Positions 1 to 11,775 of a stretch of DNA of 64,000 nucleotides are shown piece after piece. Positions within the stretch are counted from its first letter, which is position 1, and every line of letters begins with the position of its first letter. The stretch comes from Tetraselmis striata (Eukaryota; Chlorophyta; Chlorodendrophyceae; Chlorodendrales; Chlorodendraceae): NCBI GenBank assembly GCA_006384855.1, contig VCJN01002593.1, positions 1-64,000 of the forward strand, in the 5' to 3' direction. The position numbers and the translations under genes were made by a program. The notes beneath the pieces are model-generated. The model had not been told where the DNA came from. It did no database searches and saw only the letters and a list, made by a program, of their open reading frames with translations.

Positions 1-759
1 TTTGAACTCCTACCTCGCGCCTGGAGATTGCGGCAAATGTCACTGTTGGGTATTTGAATATTTGAAACGATATATCGTTGCACCGCAATATCGTTGCACC
101 GCGTGGCTGGGCGTGTAAGCCCTAGCCGTGCGGTTGGGACGCTAGGTTATACGCGCCCCGCGAGGGCGCCGGGAGAGCGAGGACCGCGCGGTTCAGTGTC
201 CGGCTCAATAATTATAAATGCCTCTGTGGTCGTGAGAAGACACGTTTATTATACTTCAGACTTCCGTAATGTTTCCAAAAACATCACATTTTGGATGTGC
301 CACTGTCACCGCAGCTCCGAAGTCTTCGACGAAATTGACCACACCACGAGGTCGCGACTTATAAGTCACCACGTGAACTTACGAGCAGGCAAAAGGGCGT
401 ATCCGCGCGCTCGTCCGCGGGTCCCCCGCGCGGGCTTCGCGTCCGACATTCGAGGGTAGAACTTTTTGGTTACAGGGAGAGCGTCCGGAGAATGCACGCA
501 AAGTACTGGGGGAGGAAAAAGCCTACATTCGAGGGTCGTTCCCGGATCGGTTCTGCGTGATGATGTGACCTTGCACTCTGCTCTGTCGTTGATCTCTCGA
601 CATCGTCGCGGCGACGGGTTGGCAACCGCGCAGCGTTGACGGCGGAAGCCTTCTGGCAGGTGTTGCAAGCGAGGCGCCAGTAACACCAGCGCCCGCGGTA
701 GCGGTACGGCGGCAGCCTGCTCCTCCTCCCGCCGCGTCCCAACGCAGCGCAGCTCCCCT
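1..759. other. 5' flank of the ISE2-like gene, no gene recognised
   Basis: No convincing coding region. The only open frame (94-459, +) has no recognisable domain and looks like chance. The stretch becomes GC-rich after about 600 and probably holds the promoter and 5' UTR of the helicase gene that starts near 760. No promoter element can be named with confidence. Confidence 0.4.
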
Positions 760-1569
760 ATGGCGCCCCTGAACGCCCGCACCGCCGCTCGCCACCTCTC
801 GACTGCGCCCGCCTGCCTGCCGCACCGCCCCCTGCCGCTGCCGCTGCCGCCGTGCATACGCAGTTCTGCGGGGCGATGCAGGCCAACGGCCAGCGGGACC
901 CGGGGGCAGCGCAACTCGGGACCCTCGGCCAGGGCTGTGCCAGATGCGGGCGAGAGCGCCGAGGGCGCCGAGTACCAGCTGCTGGAGCAGGACCTGCTGG
1001 CCAGCGTGGGCGCGGACGAGGGGGTGCGCGCTGACTGTGGCTACAAGCGGGAGGGTGGGGTGGCAGGAGTTGCCCGCTTATGCGATTGAGGGCGAGGGTG
1101 GGGGGGAGGGGGGGTGGACGGGCATGTAGCACACTCACAGCAGCGCGTCCCATTTGCACTGGCAAGCTGGGATATACCATCCAGCTTCCTGGCCTACCAC
1201 TGTGGTGCGTCGAAGGTATCGTCCTCAGCGCGGGATGTGCACGCTGATATGTCCCAGCTGCGACCCCCCGCAGGATGCGAGTGACACGGATGATGACGAC
1301 TTCACAGGCTCGAATGGGAACGGTGGGCGCGGCGGCTCCTCCTGGGCGACAGACGCGGAGGGGGTACGGTCTTGGAGTGAGGACCTGGAGGAGGGGGGGG
1401 CAGAGGGCCAGAGCGCCCTCACCGTGGACGAGCTTGTCCAGGCGGGGCTGGACACGAACGCGCCGCTGCGGCAGCTCTGCCGGCTGTTCCCCTTCAAGCT
1501 GGACGGCTTCCAGCGCAAGTCCGTGGGTGCGTGCGCTGCCGCAGTATGGGCCATGCCTCGGCGTGAACA

Positions 1570-1600
<31 letters not shown>

Positions 1601-2163
1601 CTCTTGCCCCTTCCCAGCCTCTGATCAGATGCCCCCGCTGAAATGGTGGGTTCATGTGGCCCTCCCTCAGCGCACCTCCTGGCCGGGAAGAACGTGGTGG
1701 TGTGCGCCCCCACGGGCGCCGGCAAAACCTGCATTGCCGAGGCCGCGGCCGCCGCCATGCTGGCGCAGGGCAAGCGCGTCATCTACACCACCCCGCTCAA
1801 GGCGTTGAGCAACCAGAAGCTCTTCGAGATGCGCGCCACGTTCGGGGAGGCGCGCCTGGGGCTGCAGACGGGCGACGCCTCGCTCAACGCGGACGGCGAC
1901 GTGGTGGTCATGACCACGGAGATCCTGCGCAACATCCTGTACCGCCCCCCCGAGGCGGACGGCAGCAGCTCCGCTCAGGCGCGCCTCGGCGACGTGGGCC
2001 TCGTGGTGCTGGACGAGGTGCACTATCTTGGCGACCCAAACCGCGGCTCCGTGTGGGAAGAGGTCATCATCAGCTGCCCGCCGCACATCCAGATGCTCGC
2101 CATGTCTGCCACGGTGAAAAACCCGCGAGATGTGGGCGGCTGGATCCAGCAGGTGCAAGCCCT

Positions 2164-2198
<35 letters not shown>

Positions 2199-5100
2199 TC
2201 CTTTCCGTCCATGATGCGTGTCACGGGCTGCGACCAGGATGGGACTGGCATCCCCACGAGGCTGGTTGGCTGAGGCAGAGGCGCCTGCCTCCTATGGGGA
2301 CCCCCTTCTGCATCACGATCCACGACTAATGCTGTGGACATCCTGGGCCGAGGGGGATCGGGTGCCATTTGCTGCTATCATTGGCTGATCCTGCGCAGAG
2401 TTGCACTCGCAGTGCCAGTTTGTATTACGGGATGGATGGTGGTGAAGGACAAGAGAGTCGACCACTATACATGGCTGCGGCTGCCGGCACACCTTTAAGC
2501 AGCCCTACTACAAGCCCTGATAGGGCTTGCATGCAACCTGCAGGAGCGGTTTGTGATAGTCCGTCTATACTCTCGCCTGCACTGGGCCTCGGACAGGTAC
2601 GGTGGGTTATCATTCACAGCGCTCTCGTTGCTGTGCCAGCGGCCGTAATACTCTTATTAGTATCAGTAGCACTTGGTATTCTAATACAAGTTGTGATGAG
2701 GGATAACATGTCCAGCAATATATAGAATGTGGCCGTGTGGCAAGCTTGCTGAGGCCACCGCCGCGGGATCGCTGCAGGTGCACGGAGAGTGCGAGACGGT
2801 GATCACCCGCTTCCGGCCCATCCCGCTAAAGTGGAGTTTCTGCTTCAACGGCGATGACGGCGACGCGGAGCTGCTGCCGCTGATGGACAAGAAGCAGCGC
2901 CGGCTGCACCCTGCCGTCACCAAGGCCCTCATGCGGAGCCGCTTCAGCACCACTGGAGGCTTCTCCTCGCGGTAGCCGCCCTGCTAGATATAGAGAATAG
3001 GTCAATCTATTGGATTGGATCCTTGCTTTGGTGGCCGGCTCTGAGGGACTGTGCCGGCAGGGGTCAAGGGTTGTCGGGGCGCGCCCTCCCGAGCGTCAAC
3101 GTGCAGAGCGCGGTGAAGAAGCTGAAGCAGCAAGACATGCTGCCCGCCATCGTATTCATCTTTAGCCGCCGCGATTGCGACCAGGTGAGGCTGCCGGCCG
3201 GACAGGGGCTCGGCACCAAACTCCTCTCCCTCATGTGTAGGCGCCCCAACACACACACTACGCTCCGCATCCATGCTTTGTCTTGCTGCCGTCTCAGTAG
3301 AACGCAGGGGAGCCTCTGCCCCCCCCCCCCCCCCCCCCCCCGGGCCGATCCCGATGTTTTGCCCCTGAACATATATTCCATTTGCACCCATGCTATTCCT
3401 GGACTCTTACAGGTGCCGACGCACCCAACAAGAACCCTTATTATAGTAGCCTTTTCTATACTGGCCTACAATCAGAACACTTATTATAGTAGCCTTACAC
3501 TAATCTTCGTAAGAGCCCCTAGTATGATAGCCTAACACTAACCTTCGTAACCCTTAACATAGTAGCCTTGTACTTACCTATAGCGAAAACCCACAACAAA
3601 CGCCTCAAGTTGGGCTTTCATGCAAGCTCCAAGTACATTTGCTATATTTCGGGTATGGGTTTGCCTACTTTTGACCTCTGGCAGGTGGCTTACTACTGCG
3701 TCGACACCCGTACATACTTCCTATATGTATCGATATATCTCAACTAAGCAGATGTTGATTGCAGCGGCAGATATTCTGTGAAGTGTCGATACCCTGTGGA
3801 ATGGTCTTTTCATACACGATTGTCCCGTTTACTCAACCCCATGTCTCTGTCCGCGCTGGCATGCCGCGTGGTTGTGGTTGTGGTGTGGCAGGCTGTCCAG
3901 AAGATGGCCGCGCTGCCCAAGCTCAAGCTGACCACTGGCGAGGAGCAGGCCCGGCTGCGGGTGATGTATGAGGAGCTGGAGGCGAGCCAGCCGGAGTCGG
4001 TGCGGCGCAGTGCGGTCCAGGTGAGGCAGCCCGCCTCTTGCTTCTGTAGGAACCAGCGCCTTCTGATGTGCCCGCGTGCTGCTGCCGGCTGCTGCCCTGG
4101 GTGCGCCATGTGCCCTGGGGACAGTGGGCACTCGTACCAGTGCGCTGACATGTACGTGTGCGTGTGGTTGGCGGTGGCTGGTAGGCGTTTCTGAAGGGGG
4201 TGGCGGCCCACCATGCTGGGATGCTCCCAGGCTGGAAGAAGCTGATTGAGACGGCATTTCAGCAGGGACTGCTTAAGGTGTGCCCTCTTGGCCCTCCCCC
4301 ACTACCCGCCTTGCTGTCTCTCCACCCCGCACAGCGCCCCTCTTCCCTGGCCGGCATCTCATTGGCGCGCTTCCCGTCTACCGCAGGCTGTGTTTGCCAC
4401 CGAGACTCTGGCTGCCGGCATCAACATGCCCGCCCGCACCACCGTCATCTCCGTGGTCAGCCGCAAGATGGGGCCGGAGACCCGGATGCTGAAGCACAAC
4501 GAGATCGTGCAGATGGCTGGGCGTGCTGGTACGCGCCTGTGGCGCTCCCCAGCTCAGCAAGTACCGCCTGCTGCTGCCACGCCCCCGCCTGCCATGTGCT
4601 GACAGTGCGGCTGCCTGCACAGGCCGCCGAGGCTTCGACAACATCGGGCACGCGGTGATCATGCAGAGCCGCTGGGACGGCGCGGTGGAGGCTTTTGAAA
4701 TCCTCCAGCGCGGCCCCGAGATGCTGACCTCCCAGTTCAGCACCTCGTACAGCCTGGTCCTCAACCTGCTAGCCACCAGGAGGTGCGTGCTGCCGTCCAT
4801 CACCCAGGCTGCCCATCACAGCCTCTGCTTTGGCATTGACGCTTTCGGGCTGGCTCTCCCGAGACAAATTGAATGGCCAACAAACTCAACTTTGTATGCC
4901 AAATATGCATGCCGCAGTTTCACGGTGAGAACGCACCAAGCATGGTATGTATGTTGGTAGTATGTATCTCTGCGCTTTGCAGATTGTGTTTGACTAGGGG
5001 TGCCGACACGCCTTTAAGAGCCCTTATTGTAAGCCTGAAATTGTGCTTGCATATAACTTATAATAACGTTAACCATGGGATCGATATATTTTCGTCTATA

Positions 5101-8100
5101 TTTGACCTCTGGCAGGCTGGGCGGGTCCTTGCTCGCAGTGTCTGTATTACCGCGTTGGTACTCGTATAATGAAATCGTTCAAATGCATTTTAAAGATCGT
5201 CGCCCCTCTGTTTTGATTTACGGAAGCCCACGTAGTGTTAGTTGATCCCTTGGTGGCCAGCAACACGTCGCCTCTCCCGGCGACCCGCTCTGGTTCCTGA
5301 TGGTTTCTGGTGCGGTGCAGCCTGGACGAGGCGCACGTCTTTGTGGAGCGCTCCTTCGGCAACTACCTCGGCGGCGAGGGCCTCCGGCGGCGCACCGCAG
5401 AGATTGAGGAGATCGAAGCGAGGAGCGTGGAACTGCTGGCCAAGGCGGCACAGGCCGAGCGGGACGAGGCTGGCACGCAGGACGGCCAGCTGGAGCCGAT
5501 CATGCAGGAGTACACGGAGCTCCGGGTGAGGCTGTGCCTGCCTGGCGAACAAGCCTGCCCTGCATGCCTCTAGCTGGGGAGCGCAAATCCTGCCCATCCT
5601 TTGGACCCCCATCTCCCCACCTGCCGTCCCTTCCCACCTTCTTTATGCTGTCAGACTTGTGGCCTTCAACAACTAAAATCCGGTGCCTAACAAGCCCCAC
5701 GGTCACGGCCTTACCCAATGGTAGGCGGCTCAGAAGACTTCCAAGAAGCAGCTGCGCCTCCTGCGCAAGAAAGCCCGCAATCAGCGCGCCAACCTGGTGT
5801 GCACGTTGCTCGCGGAACGCGGCGGGCTGCCGGCGTGCGTTGGGCTGGACCTGCCCCGCGACGACGAGGGCGTTGTGAAGTCCTGGGAGCACCGCATGGT
5901 TGGCGACCGGGATGAGCGCGAGCAGGAGCTGTCGCAGGCGTATGTTCTGCGCGAGCTGACAATAGAGGAGGCCGCCATGATGCCCGGAGGCGCCACGCCG
6001 TCCATGCCGGCGTACCTCGTGATCAGCTCTGACAACCAGTAAGAGACACGCCCCGGCTGCACCGGCACCGAGTGCCCTTGTCCTGTGCCTTGTGCCGCCC
6101 ATGCTGGAGGTACCGTTTGATCCCTTGTTGGCTTCAACTTCTGAGCTCGCTGCCCTGTGTGTGTTACCACGTCCTCAGGCTGCTGGCCCTGGCCGGGCAC
6201 CACATCGCCGCGGTGGCGGAGCTCGGCCCACTGGCGGAGTTTGACCCGGAGCGCTACGCACAGTACCGCTTCGACATCCGACACAACGCCTGGAGGCAGC
6301 TCAGCAGCGACTGCTTTGCGATGGCAGGCACCAACGCGACCGCCACCGTGGCTATTGCGCTGGCCAACGTTGCGCGCCATGCCATGGAGCCTGTCCTGCT
6401 AGATGAGGAGCTGCTGGACGAGATGGCGGCCGTGATCGAGCAGATTGTTTTGGTGCGTCACCACTCTGCCCCATGCCCAATCACTGGAGGCAGCAGATCC
6501 AGATGACATGGCTTGAGACAATCCTGCTATGTTTAGTCGCTGCGGCGCTCATGGTTTCGGAGCATTTATCGCTGCAGATTTCAGCAGCCCCTGCCTGGCA
6601 GTTGTGGCCTCATAACCGGTAGACAGCATACATACATTCGGATGGTGTCTCAGCGTCCATCAGGAGATCAATTCTGGGATCAGGAGGCGGCAGGCATGGT
6701 TTCGGAGCATTTATCGCTGCAGATTTGAGCAGCCCCTGCCTGGCAGTTGAGGCCTCAGAGCCGGTAGACGGAATACATACATTCGAATGATGGTTTTGCT
6801 ATTATGGAATTGTGAGGCGGCGGGCGTGGTTTCGGAGCATTTACCGCTGCAAATTTTAGCAGCCCCTGCCTGGCAGTTACGGCCTCAGAGTCGGTCGACA
6901 ACATAAATACATTTGAATGACGTCGACGCGATTCTGGGATCAGGAGGCGGCAGGCATGGTTTCGGAGCATTTACCGCTGCAAGATTTGAGCAGGCGCTGC
7001 CTGGCCATTGCGGCCTCACAGCCGGTAGACGACATACATACATTCGAATGATGTTTTTGCAATTATGGAATTGTGAGGCGGCAAGCATGGTTTTGGAGCA
7101 TTTACCGCTGTAGATGTGAGCAATGCGCTCCCTGGCAGTTGCGGCATCAGAGCCGGTAGATGGCATACATACATTTGAATGATGTTTAAGCGATTCTGGG
7201 ATGAGGAGGCGGCAGGCATGGTTTCGGAGCAATTATCGCTGCCGGTATGAGCAGCCCCTGCCTGGTAGTTGTGGCCTCAGAGCCGGTAGACAGCATACAT
7301 ACATTCGGATGGTGTCTAAGCAATTATGGGATCGTGAGGCGGCAGGCATGGTTCCGGAGCATTTACCGCTGTATTTTGAGCAGCCCCTGCCTGGCAGTTG
7401 CGGCCTCAGAGCCGGTAGACGACATACATACATTCGAACGGTGTTTTTGCAATTATGGAATTGTGAGGAGGCAGGCGTGGTTTCGGAGCATTTATCGCTG
7501 CAAATTTGAGCAGACGCTGCCTGGCCGTTCCGGCCTCAGAGTCGGTGGACGGCATGCATTCATTCGAATGATGTTTTTGCAATTGTGCAATTGTGAGGCG
7601 GCAGGCGTGGTTTTGGAGCATTTACCGCTGTAGATTTGAGCAAGCGCTCCCTGGCAGTTGCGGCATCAGAGCCGGTAGATGGCATACATACATTCGCGTG
7701 ATGTCCAAGCAATTCTGGGATCAGGAGGCGGCAAGCATGGTTTCGGAGCATTTATCGCTGCAAATTTGAGCAGCCCCTGCCTGGCAGTTGTGGCCTTAGA
7801 GTCGCTAGACGGTATACATACATTCGAATGAGGTTTTTGCAATTTTGGAATTGCGAGGCGGCAGGCATGGTTTCGGAGCATTTACCGCTGCAGATTTCGA
7901 GCATTTACCCCTGCCTGGCAGTTGCGGTCTCAGAGTCGGTAGACAGGGTAAATACATTAGAATGATGTCTAAGCAATTCTGACATAGGAGGCAGCAGGCA
8001 TGGTTTCGGAGCATTGCCACTGCGGATTTGAGCAGCCCCTGCCTGGCAGTGGTGACGCCAGAGTTGGTAGACGGCATACATACATTCTGATGGTTCCTAG

Positions 8101-11100
8101 CGATTCTGGGATCAGGAGGCTGCAGGTGTGGTTTCGGAGCATTTACCGCTGCAGATTTGAGCCAGCGCTGCCTGGCAGTTGCGGCCTCAGCGTCGGTAGC
8201 CGGCAGACATACATTCGGATGATGTCTTGGCGATTCTGGAATAAGAAGGCTGCAGGCATGGTTTCGGAGCATTTACCGCTGGAGATTTGAGCCAGCGCTG
8301 CCTGGCAGTTGCGGCCCAGAGCCGGTAGACGGCACATATATTCGAATGATGTCTTCGTGATTCTGGGATCTCGAGGCGGCAGGCATGGGTTCGGAGCATT
8401 GTCTTTGGTCTGTATGAGAGGATGCACGGTTTCGGAGCACTGATTGTGTGAGCGCCGGTGCGTGAAAACATACGTGTTTTCGGAGCCTCGAGGCAGTAGA
8501 TATGATTAAAATTTACTGGCAAAAGAACACGGTGTGGGGGCATGCGGCCAAGCCATGCTATTAAGGCATAGATGGCACCATGGCGAGAGCCTGGCTCTGA
8601 ATGATCAACCACCCAATCAGAGTGCTAGGCACCATGTTCTATCTTGCGCCCGCATTGGCGGCGCTTTGCATCTCCTGTGCCACCATATACATAGCGACTA
8701 CCCAATGGCGGCAGGTGACTTGACATGCGCCTCAAGCCAGCTCACCTGGGGCCGGGCCCTTACCCCTGGTGCCCCCCCCCCCCCCCCCCCCCACCCCCTC
8801 CCCTCCCCTGCACGGCTGCAGGGCCGTACCGAGATACCGAAGCTGAAGGCGCGGCTGCCTGATGCCGTGTTGTCCAGCGGCCAGCTCCCCCAAACGAGGA
8901 AAAACTCCGACAAGTCAAGCGCGCAGGATCTGGTGCGCGCAACCAACAACCCGCGCCAGCCACCGACCTTTCTCCTCATGCTCCTTGTGGGACAGCGTCT
9001 CCGCAGAGCACATCACACGATGAGCGGCGCTATTCTGGCTTGAGCGCCGTGCTGCTCTCCCTCCCCCACCCCCCCCTTCTACCTGCCGCTGTCGCCACAG
9101 GAGGAGCGCGCCGAGAAGCTGGCTGGGCGAGCCGGTCGCATGCGCGCCGCGCTGCAGGAGCAGCTGGGCGCCAGCTGGGTGTGCTTTCAGGAGATGGTGG
9201 ACATCCTGGTGGAGTTTGACGCGCTGCGCCCGGGCGACCTCTCCGCGCTCCCTCTCGGCGAGGTGGCGCGCGAGGTGCCCCCCCCCCCCCCCCCCTCCCC
9301 CCCTTCTTGAAGGTGTCCTGAGCGGTGACTCGCACCGCCCCCTTTGAAACCCTCATGCACACACTAGCTGACGCGGCCCTCCTGCTATAGTGCATACCCG
9401 TAGTCAGCAACATTGACACGAATGCCCGTATTACGGACGCCGGCACAGCAGTGAGCCCCTGCGAGTACGAATCTGCCCTGCCTGACAGAGGTCATATGTA
9501 GACTAAACTAGCGGAACCCTAACAAATGCGCTCACAGGTCGCATGCAAGCCCAATCTGGATCTTATCATAAAAGTTCTTATTGCAGGTCGGTATCAAGCT
9601 ACTACTATAATAAGGGTTCTTATGACAGTCACTATAAGGCTACCATGATGAGGGTTCTCATTGTAGAGTAGTGTAAGGTTACGATAATAAGGGTGCTTAT
9701 ATTATAGGTTTGATTATAGGTGAGTCGGTGCCCATGCGCGTGCTTTGGGGTCGCCGCATGTTAAGGTTTGATCCCGCACTCCTTGTTTAAGAAGGATAAA
9801 ATAAAATGTTATTCAGAATATATACATCTGACGGCGCCACAAACAACGCACGGCCAATCCGATCCATTGCTGCACAGCACACACATTGTTATTTGCGACG
9901 CGCAATCCCAGTAATATCACACACCACCTGCTGCGCGCCAACTGTTTGAGAATCGTGGGGATAGAGGAGCCGCTCTGCTGACAGTACCCTGTGCTCCATG
10001 CAGATCCGCGGGGAGAATGAGCTGTGGCTGGCGGCGTGCCTGACGCACCCGGCGGTCCAGGACCTGCCGCCCGCGCCGCTGGCCGGCCTGGTCGCGGGGC
10101 TGGTGGCGGCCGAGTCGATGCGCTCGCGCGCCAACATCTACGTGGGCTACATGCCGTCCCAGGCCGTGCTGCACACCGCCGCGGAGCTGGAGGAGCTGCA
10201 GGACACGCTTACGGCGCTGCAGATGCGGACGAGCTTGGTGTCGTGCAGCCCGCAGGTGCGCCCGCCGCGCCCAAGTCCCGGGCCGCCGACTCCTCGGCAA
10301 CGCAGCGGTGCCCCCTCCACCCCCCGCTTTTGCCTGCGCGGCTCCCTTTGGTCCCCTTTCATTCGCTCACCTACAGGTGCTGACGCATCCATAAAGAACC
10401 CTGTCATCATAAGCTGCGGCAGCCGGAGGGCTCAGTGCGGTGGTGCTCATAGACGGTCTCCCAGACGGCCCTGGCGTGGGCGCAGTTTTTTAGATGTGGT
10501 TGAAGGGAATTTGCAGGGGGGGGGGGGGGGGGGGGGGCGGGGGGCATGGGGCTGGGCTGCATGACGGCTATGCGCTTGCGTCAGAGGGAAGTTTTTAGGC
10601 TCAAGAATGTGTCAATGAGGCTCCCTGGCCCCATAGCCCCATGCCTTGGGCACCAAGGCGAGGATACACGCGGATTTATATGTGCAAATACTTATGTGGA
10701 CTGGTGTATGACGACAGCAGCGCTGATGGCAGTATACCGTTTAACGGATTTTTGCGTATATCCTTGATGTGCGCTCTGTACATGTCCGCCCTTGGGCCGG
10801 GGAGGGTAAGGGTATTGTTAAGGCCCCAAAACTGGGCTTGCATGCAACCTACAAGAGAATTTGCTGTGGGTCTGCTGTAGTTTCGTCTGCTTTTGGCCTC
10901 TGGCCGGCAGCGCAGGCTCTCATCCGCAGGAGCCTTACTACCACGTTGGCGGCCGTAGCCATGCCGTAGTGGCTGTCATCGGCATGGAACCGCTACCTGC
11001 AGCGGCCCCTGCCGTGTACATGGGACAGACACAGGACATGGCGTGACGGCATGCCGCCATGCCATAGCACATGAACGAGCTCTGTTTCAGCATTAGTTTG

Positions 11101-11775
11101 GTTGCTCGCTGGGTGAAGAGTGCGGACCTGGCATGTGTGTGGGGATGCCCCTCAACAACAGTCTCCAGTTGCCACGATACCTCGCTCCGGATGCCTCAAT
11201 GACCCCCCCCCCCCCCCCCCCCTTCTGACTCGCGATTCGGCAGTGTTTGGTGGTCTGTTTGAATTGGTATTCTATCTACAGTACTAAAGTATGTACGTAC
11301 CGCACGCCGAATTGTATATGAATGATATGATAGATGGCTGAAGCAAAACGCGGTACCCGGGTACCGTAATTACACATAAACTTCGGACGCGCAGGGTCAC
11401 TGTGCCTCAGTTGTTGGCGGGCAGATTTTAGCCTGCTTTGTCGGCGGCCGGTTGGGCACTGTCAAAGCAGCAACCTGCATGTAATACGCAGGCAATGTGG
11501 CCCCATTCTCACTCGCCTCCTCCTGTTTCCTGTGGGTGCAGGTCGACTTCCGGTTCTCGGGGCTGGTTGAGGCATGGGTGGCTGGCGCGGGTTGGTTTGA
11601 GGTCACGGAGGACACCTCCCTGGACGAGGGCGACCTGGCGCGCCTGCTCGGCCGCACCGCGGACCTGCTCCGGCAGATAACCTTCATCAGCCACCTGCTG
11701 CCCGACCTCCGGGACAGCGCGCAGAAGGCCCTCAAGGCCATGAACCGCTCCCCCATCTCGGAGCTCGTAGCCTGA
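760..11775 (+). CDS. ISE2: ISE2-like chloroplast DExH-box RNA helicase (Ski2/Mtr4 family)
   Basis: Exons: 760-1059, 1274-1526, 1671-2152, 2778-2971, 3061-3184, 3892-4020, 4185-4277, 4387-4528, 4623-4782, 5321-5525, 5725-6038, 6179-6452, 9101-9274, 10004-10255, 11542-11775. They join in phase to about 1109 aa, close to plant ISE2 (about 1170). Seen: an Ala/Arg-rich N-terminus fit for a plastid transit peptide; Walker A APTGAGKT (about residue 195); DEVH (about 298); SAT (about 329); FIFSRRDCD; TLAAGINMPAR; QMAGRAGRRGFD (about 570); then a C-terminal arch region with REIRGENELWLA, GLVEAW, DEGDLARLL and final ISELVA, matching ISE2. Plant ISE2 (DExH15) acts in plastid RNA processing and translation and affects plasmodesmata. 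Exon 1 is the least certain. The 6453-9100 intron might hide one more small exon. Introns carry C runs, MITEs and a satellite. No TGTAA is seen close after the stop. Confidence 0.9.
2483..2660 (+). repeat. MITE-like dispersed repeat, diverged copy 1
   Basis: Shares the CCTTTAAG and GGGCTTGCATGCAA blocks with the better copies at 4995-5168 and 48943-49115. It lies in the ISE2 intron 2153-2777, sense to the gene. The ends are too diverged to fix exactly. Confidence 0.5.
3408..3713 (+). mobile_element. MITE-like repeat copy 2, expanded form
   Basis: Starts with TACAGGTGCCGACGCA and ends with TGCGTCGACACCCGTA, which are near inverted repeats of each other. The middle (about 3425-3580) holds three or four imperfect ~45-bp units built on CTTATTATAGTAGCCT, absent from the 173-bp copy at 48943. 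It then rejoins the family core (GGGCTTTCATGCAAG, TTTTGACCTCTGGCAGG). It lies in the ISE2 intron 3185-3891, sense to the gene. With no coding capacity it would be non-autonomous; no transposase source is visible in the window. Confidence 0.7.
4995..5168 (+). mobile_element. MITE-like repeat copy 3
   Basis: About 170 bp, closely parallel to 48943-49115: GGGTGCCGACACGC start, AAGAGCCCTTATTGTAAGCC, TTGTGCTTGCATATAA, TTTGACCTCTGGCAGGCTGG, CTCGCAGTG. The right end has decayed to GCGTTGGTACTCGTA. It lies in the ISE2 intron 4783-5320, sense orientation. Confidence 0.7.
6540..8410 (+). repeat. Intronic tandem satellite, ~130-bp unit, about 14-15 copies
   Basis: A head-to-tail array whose units each contain GGTTTCGGAGCATTTA, then GCAGATTTGAGCAG, CCTGCCTGGCAGTTG, GAGCCGGTAGAC and CATACATACATTCGAATGA. 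The anchor recurs about every 130 bp (near 6550, 6695, 6827, 6955, 7087, 7217, 7347 and so on to 8387). Two linker types follow the ATTCGAATGATG block: type A (TTTTTGCAATTATGGAATTGTG) and type B (TCTAAGCAATTCTGGGATCAGG). They alternate over much of the left half, giving ~260-bp dimers; the right end is mostly type B. The array sits wholly within ISE2 intron 6453-9100. Open frames inside it on both strands are by-products of the repetition. Confidence 0.93.
9405..9735 (-). mobile_element. MITE-like repeat copy 4, expanded and antisense
   Basis: Read on the minus strand it has GGGCACCGACTCACC, then TTATTATCGTAACC / GGTAGCCTTATAGTG / CTTATTATAGTAGTAGC units, the core TTGGGCTTGCATGCGACC, and TGACCTCTGTCAGGCAGG. 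It is the only copy antisense to its host gene (ISE2 intron 9275-10003). Ends are approximate. Confidence 0.6.
10372..10414 (+). repeat. Left-end fragment of the MITE-like repeat (copy 5)
   Basis: TACAGGTGCTGACGCATCC followed by AAAGAACCCTGTCATCATAAGC matches the left terminus of copy 2. The right part is missing here, but a right half occurs about 375 bp downstream (10790-10965), so the two may be one copy split by an insertion that includes the G run near 10517. Confidence 0.5.
10790..10965 (+). repeat. Core and right half of the MITE-like repeat (copy 6)
   Basis: Contains CTGGGCTTGCATGCAACCTA, TTTGCTGTG, TTTCGTCTGCTTTTGGCCTC and a decayed right end. It lies in the last ISE2 intron, sense orientation. 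Probably the partner of the fragment at 10372-10414. Confidence 0.5.

Noticed and set aside
6540-8410. CRISPR-like array
   Set aside because: Whole ~130-bp units repeat with no unique spacers, and the context is eukaryotic nuclear DNA.
6755-8427. Many 60-155-codon frames on both strands in the 6.5-8.4 kb array
   Set aside because: They repeat the same peptide every ~43 residues because the DNA is a satellite; there is no domain and splicing removes the region.
8821-8990. Possible extra ISE2 exon beginning after CTGCAG
   Set aside because: The frame is compatible, but the peptide does not resemble the family and joining 6452 to 9101 directly is already in phase.
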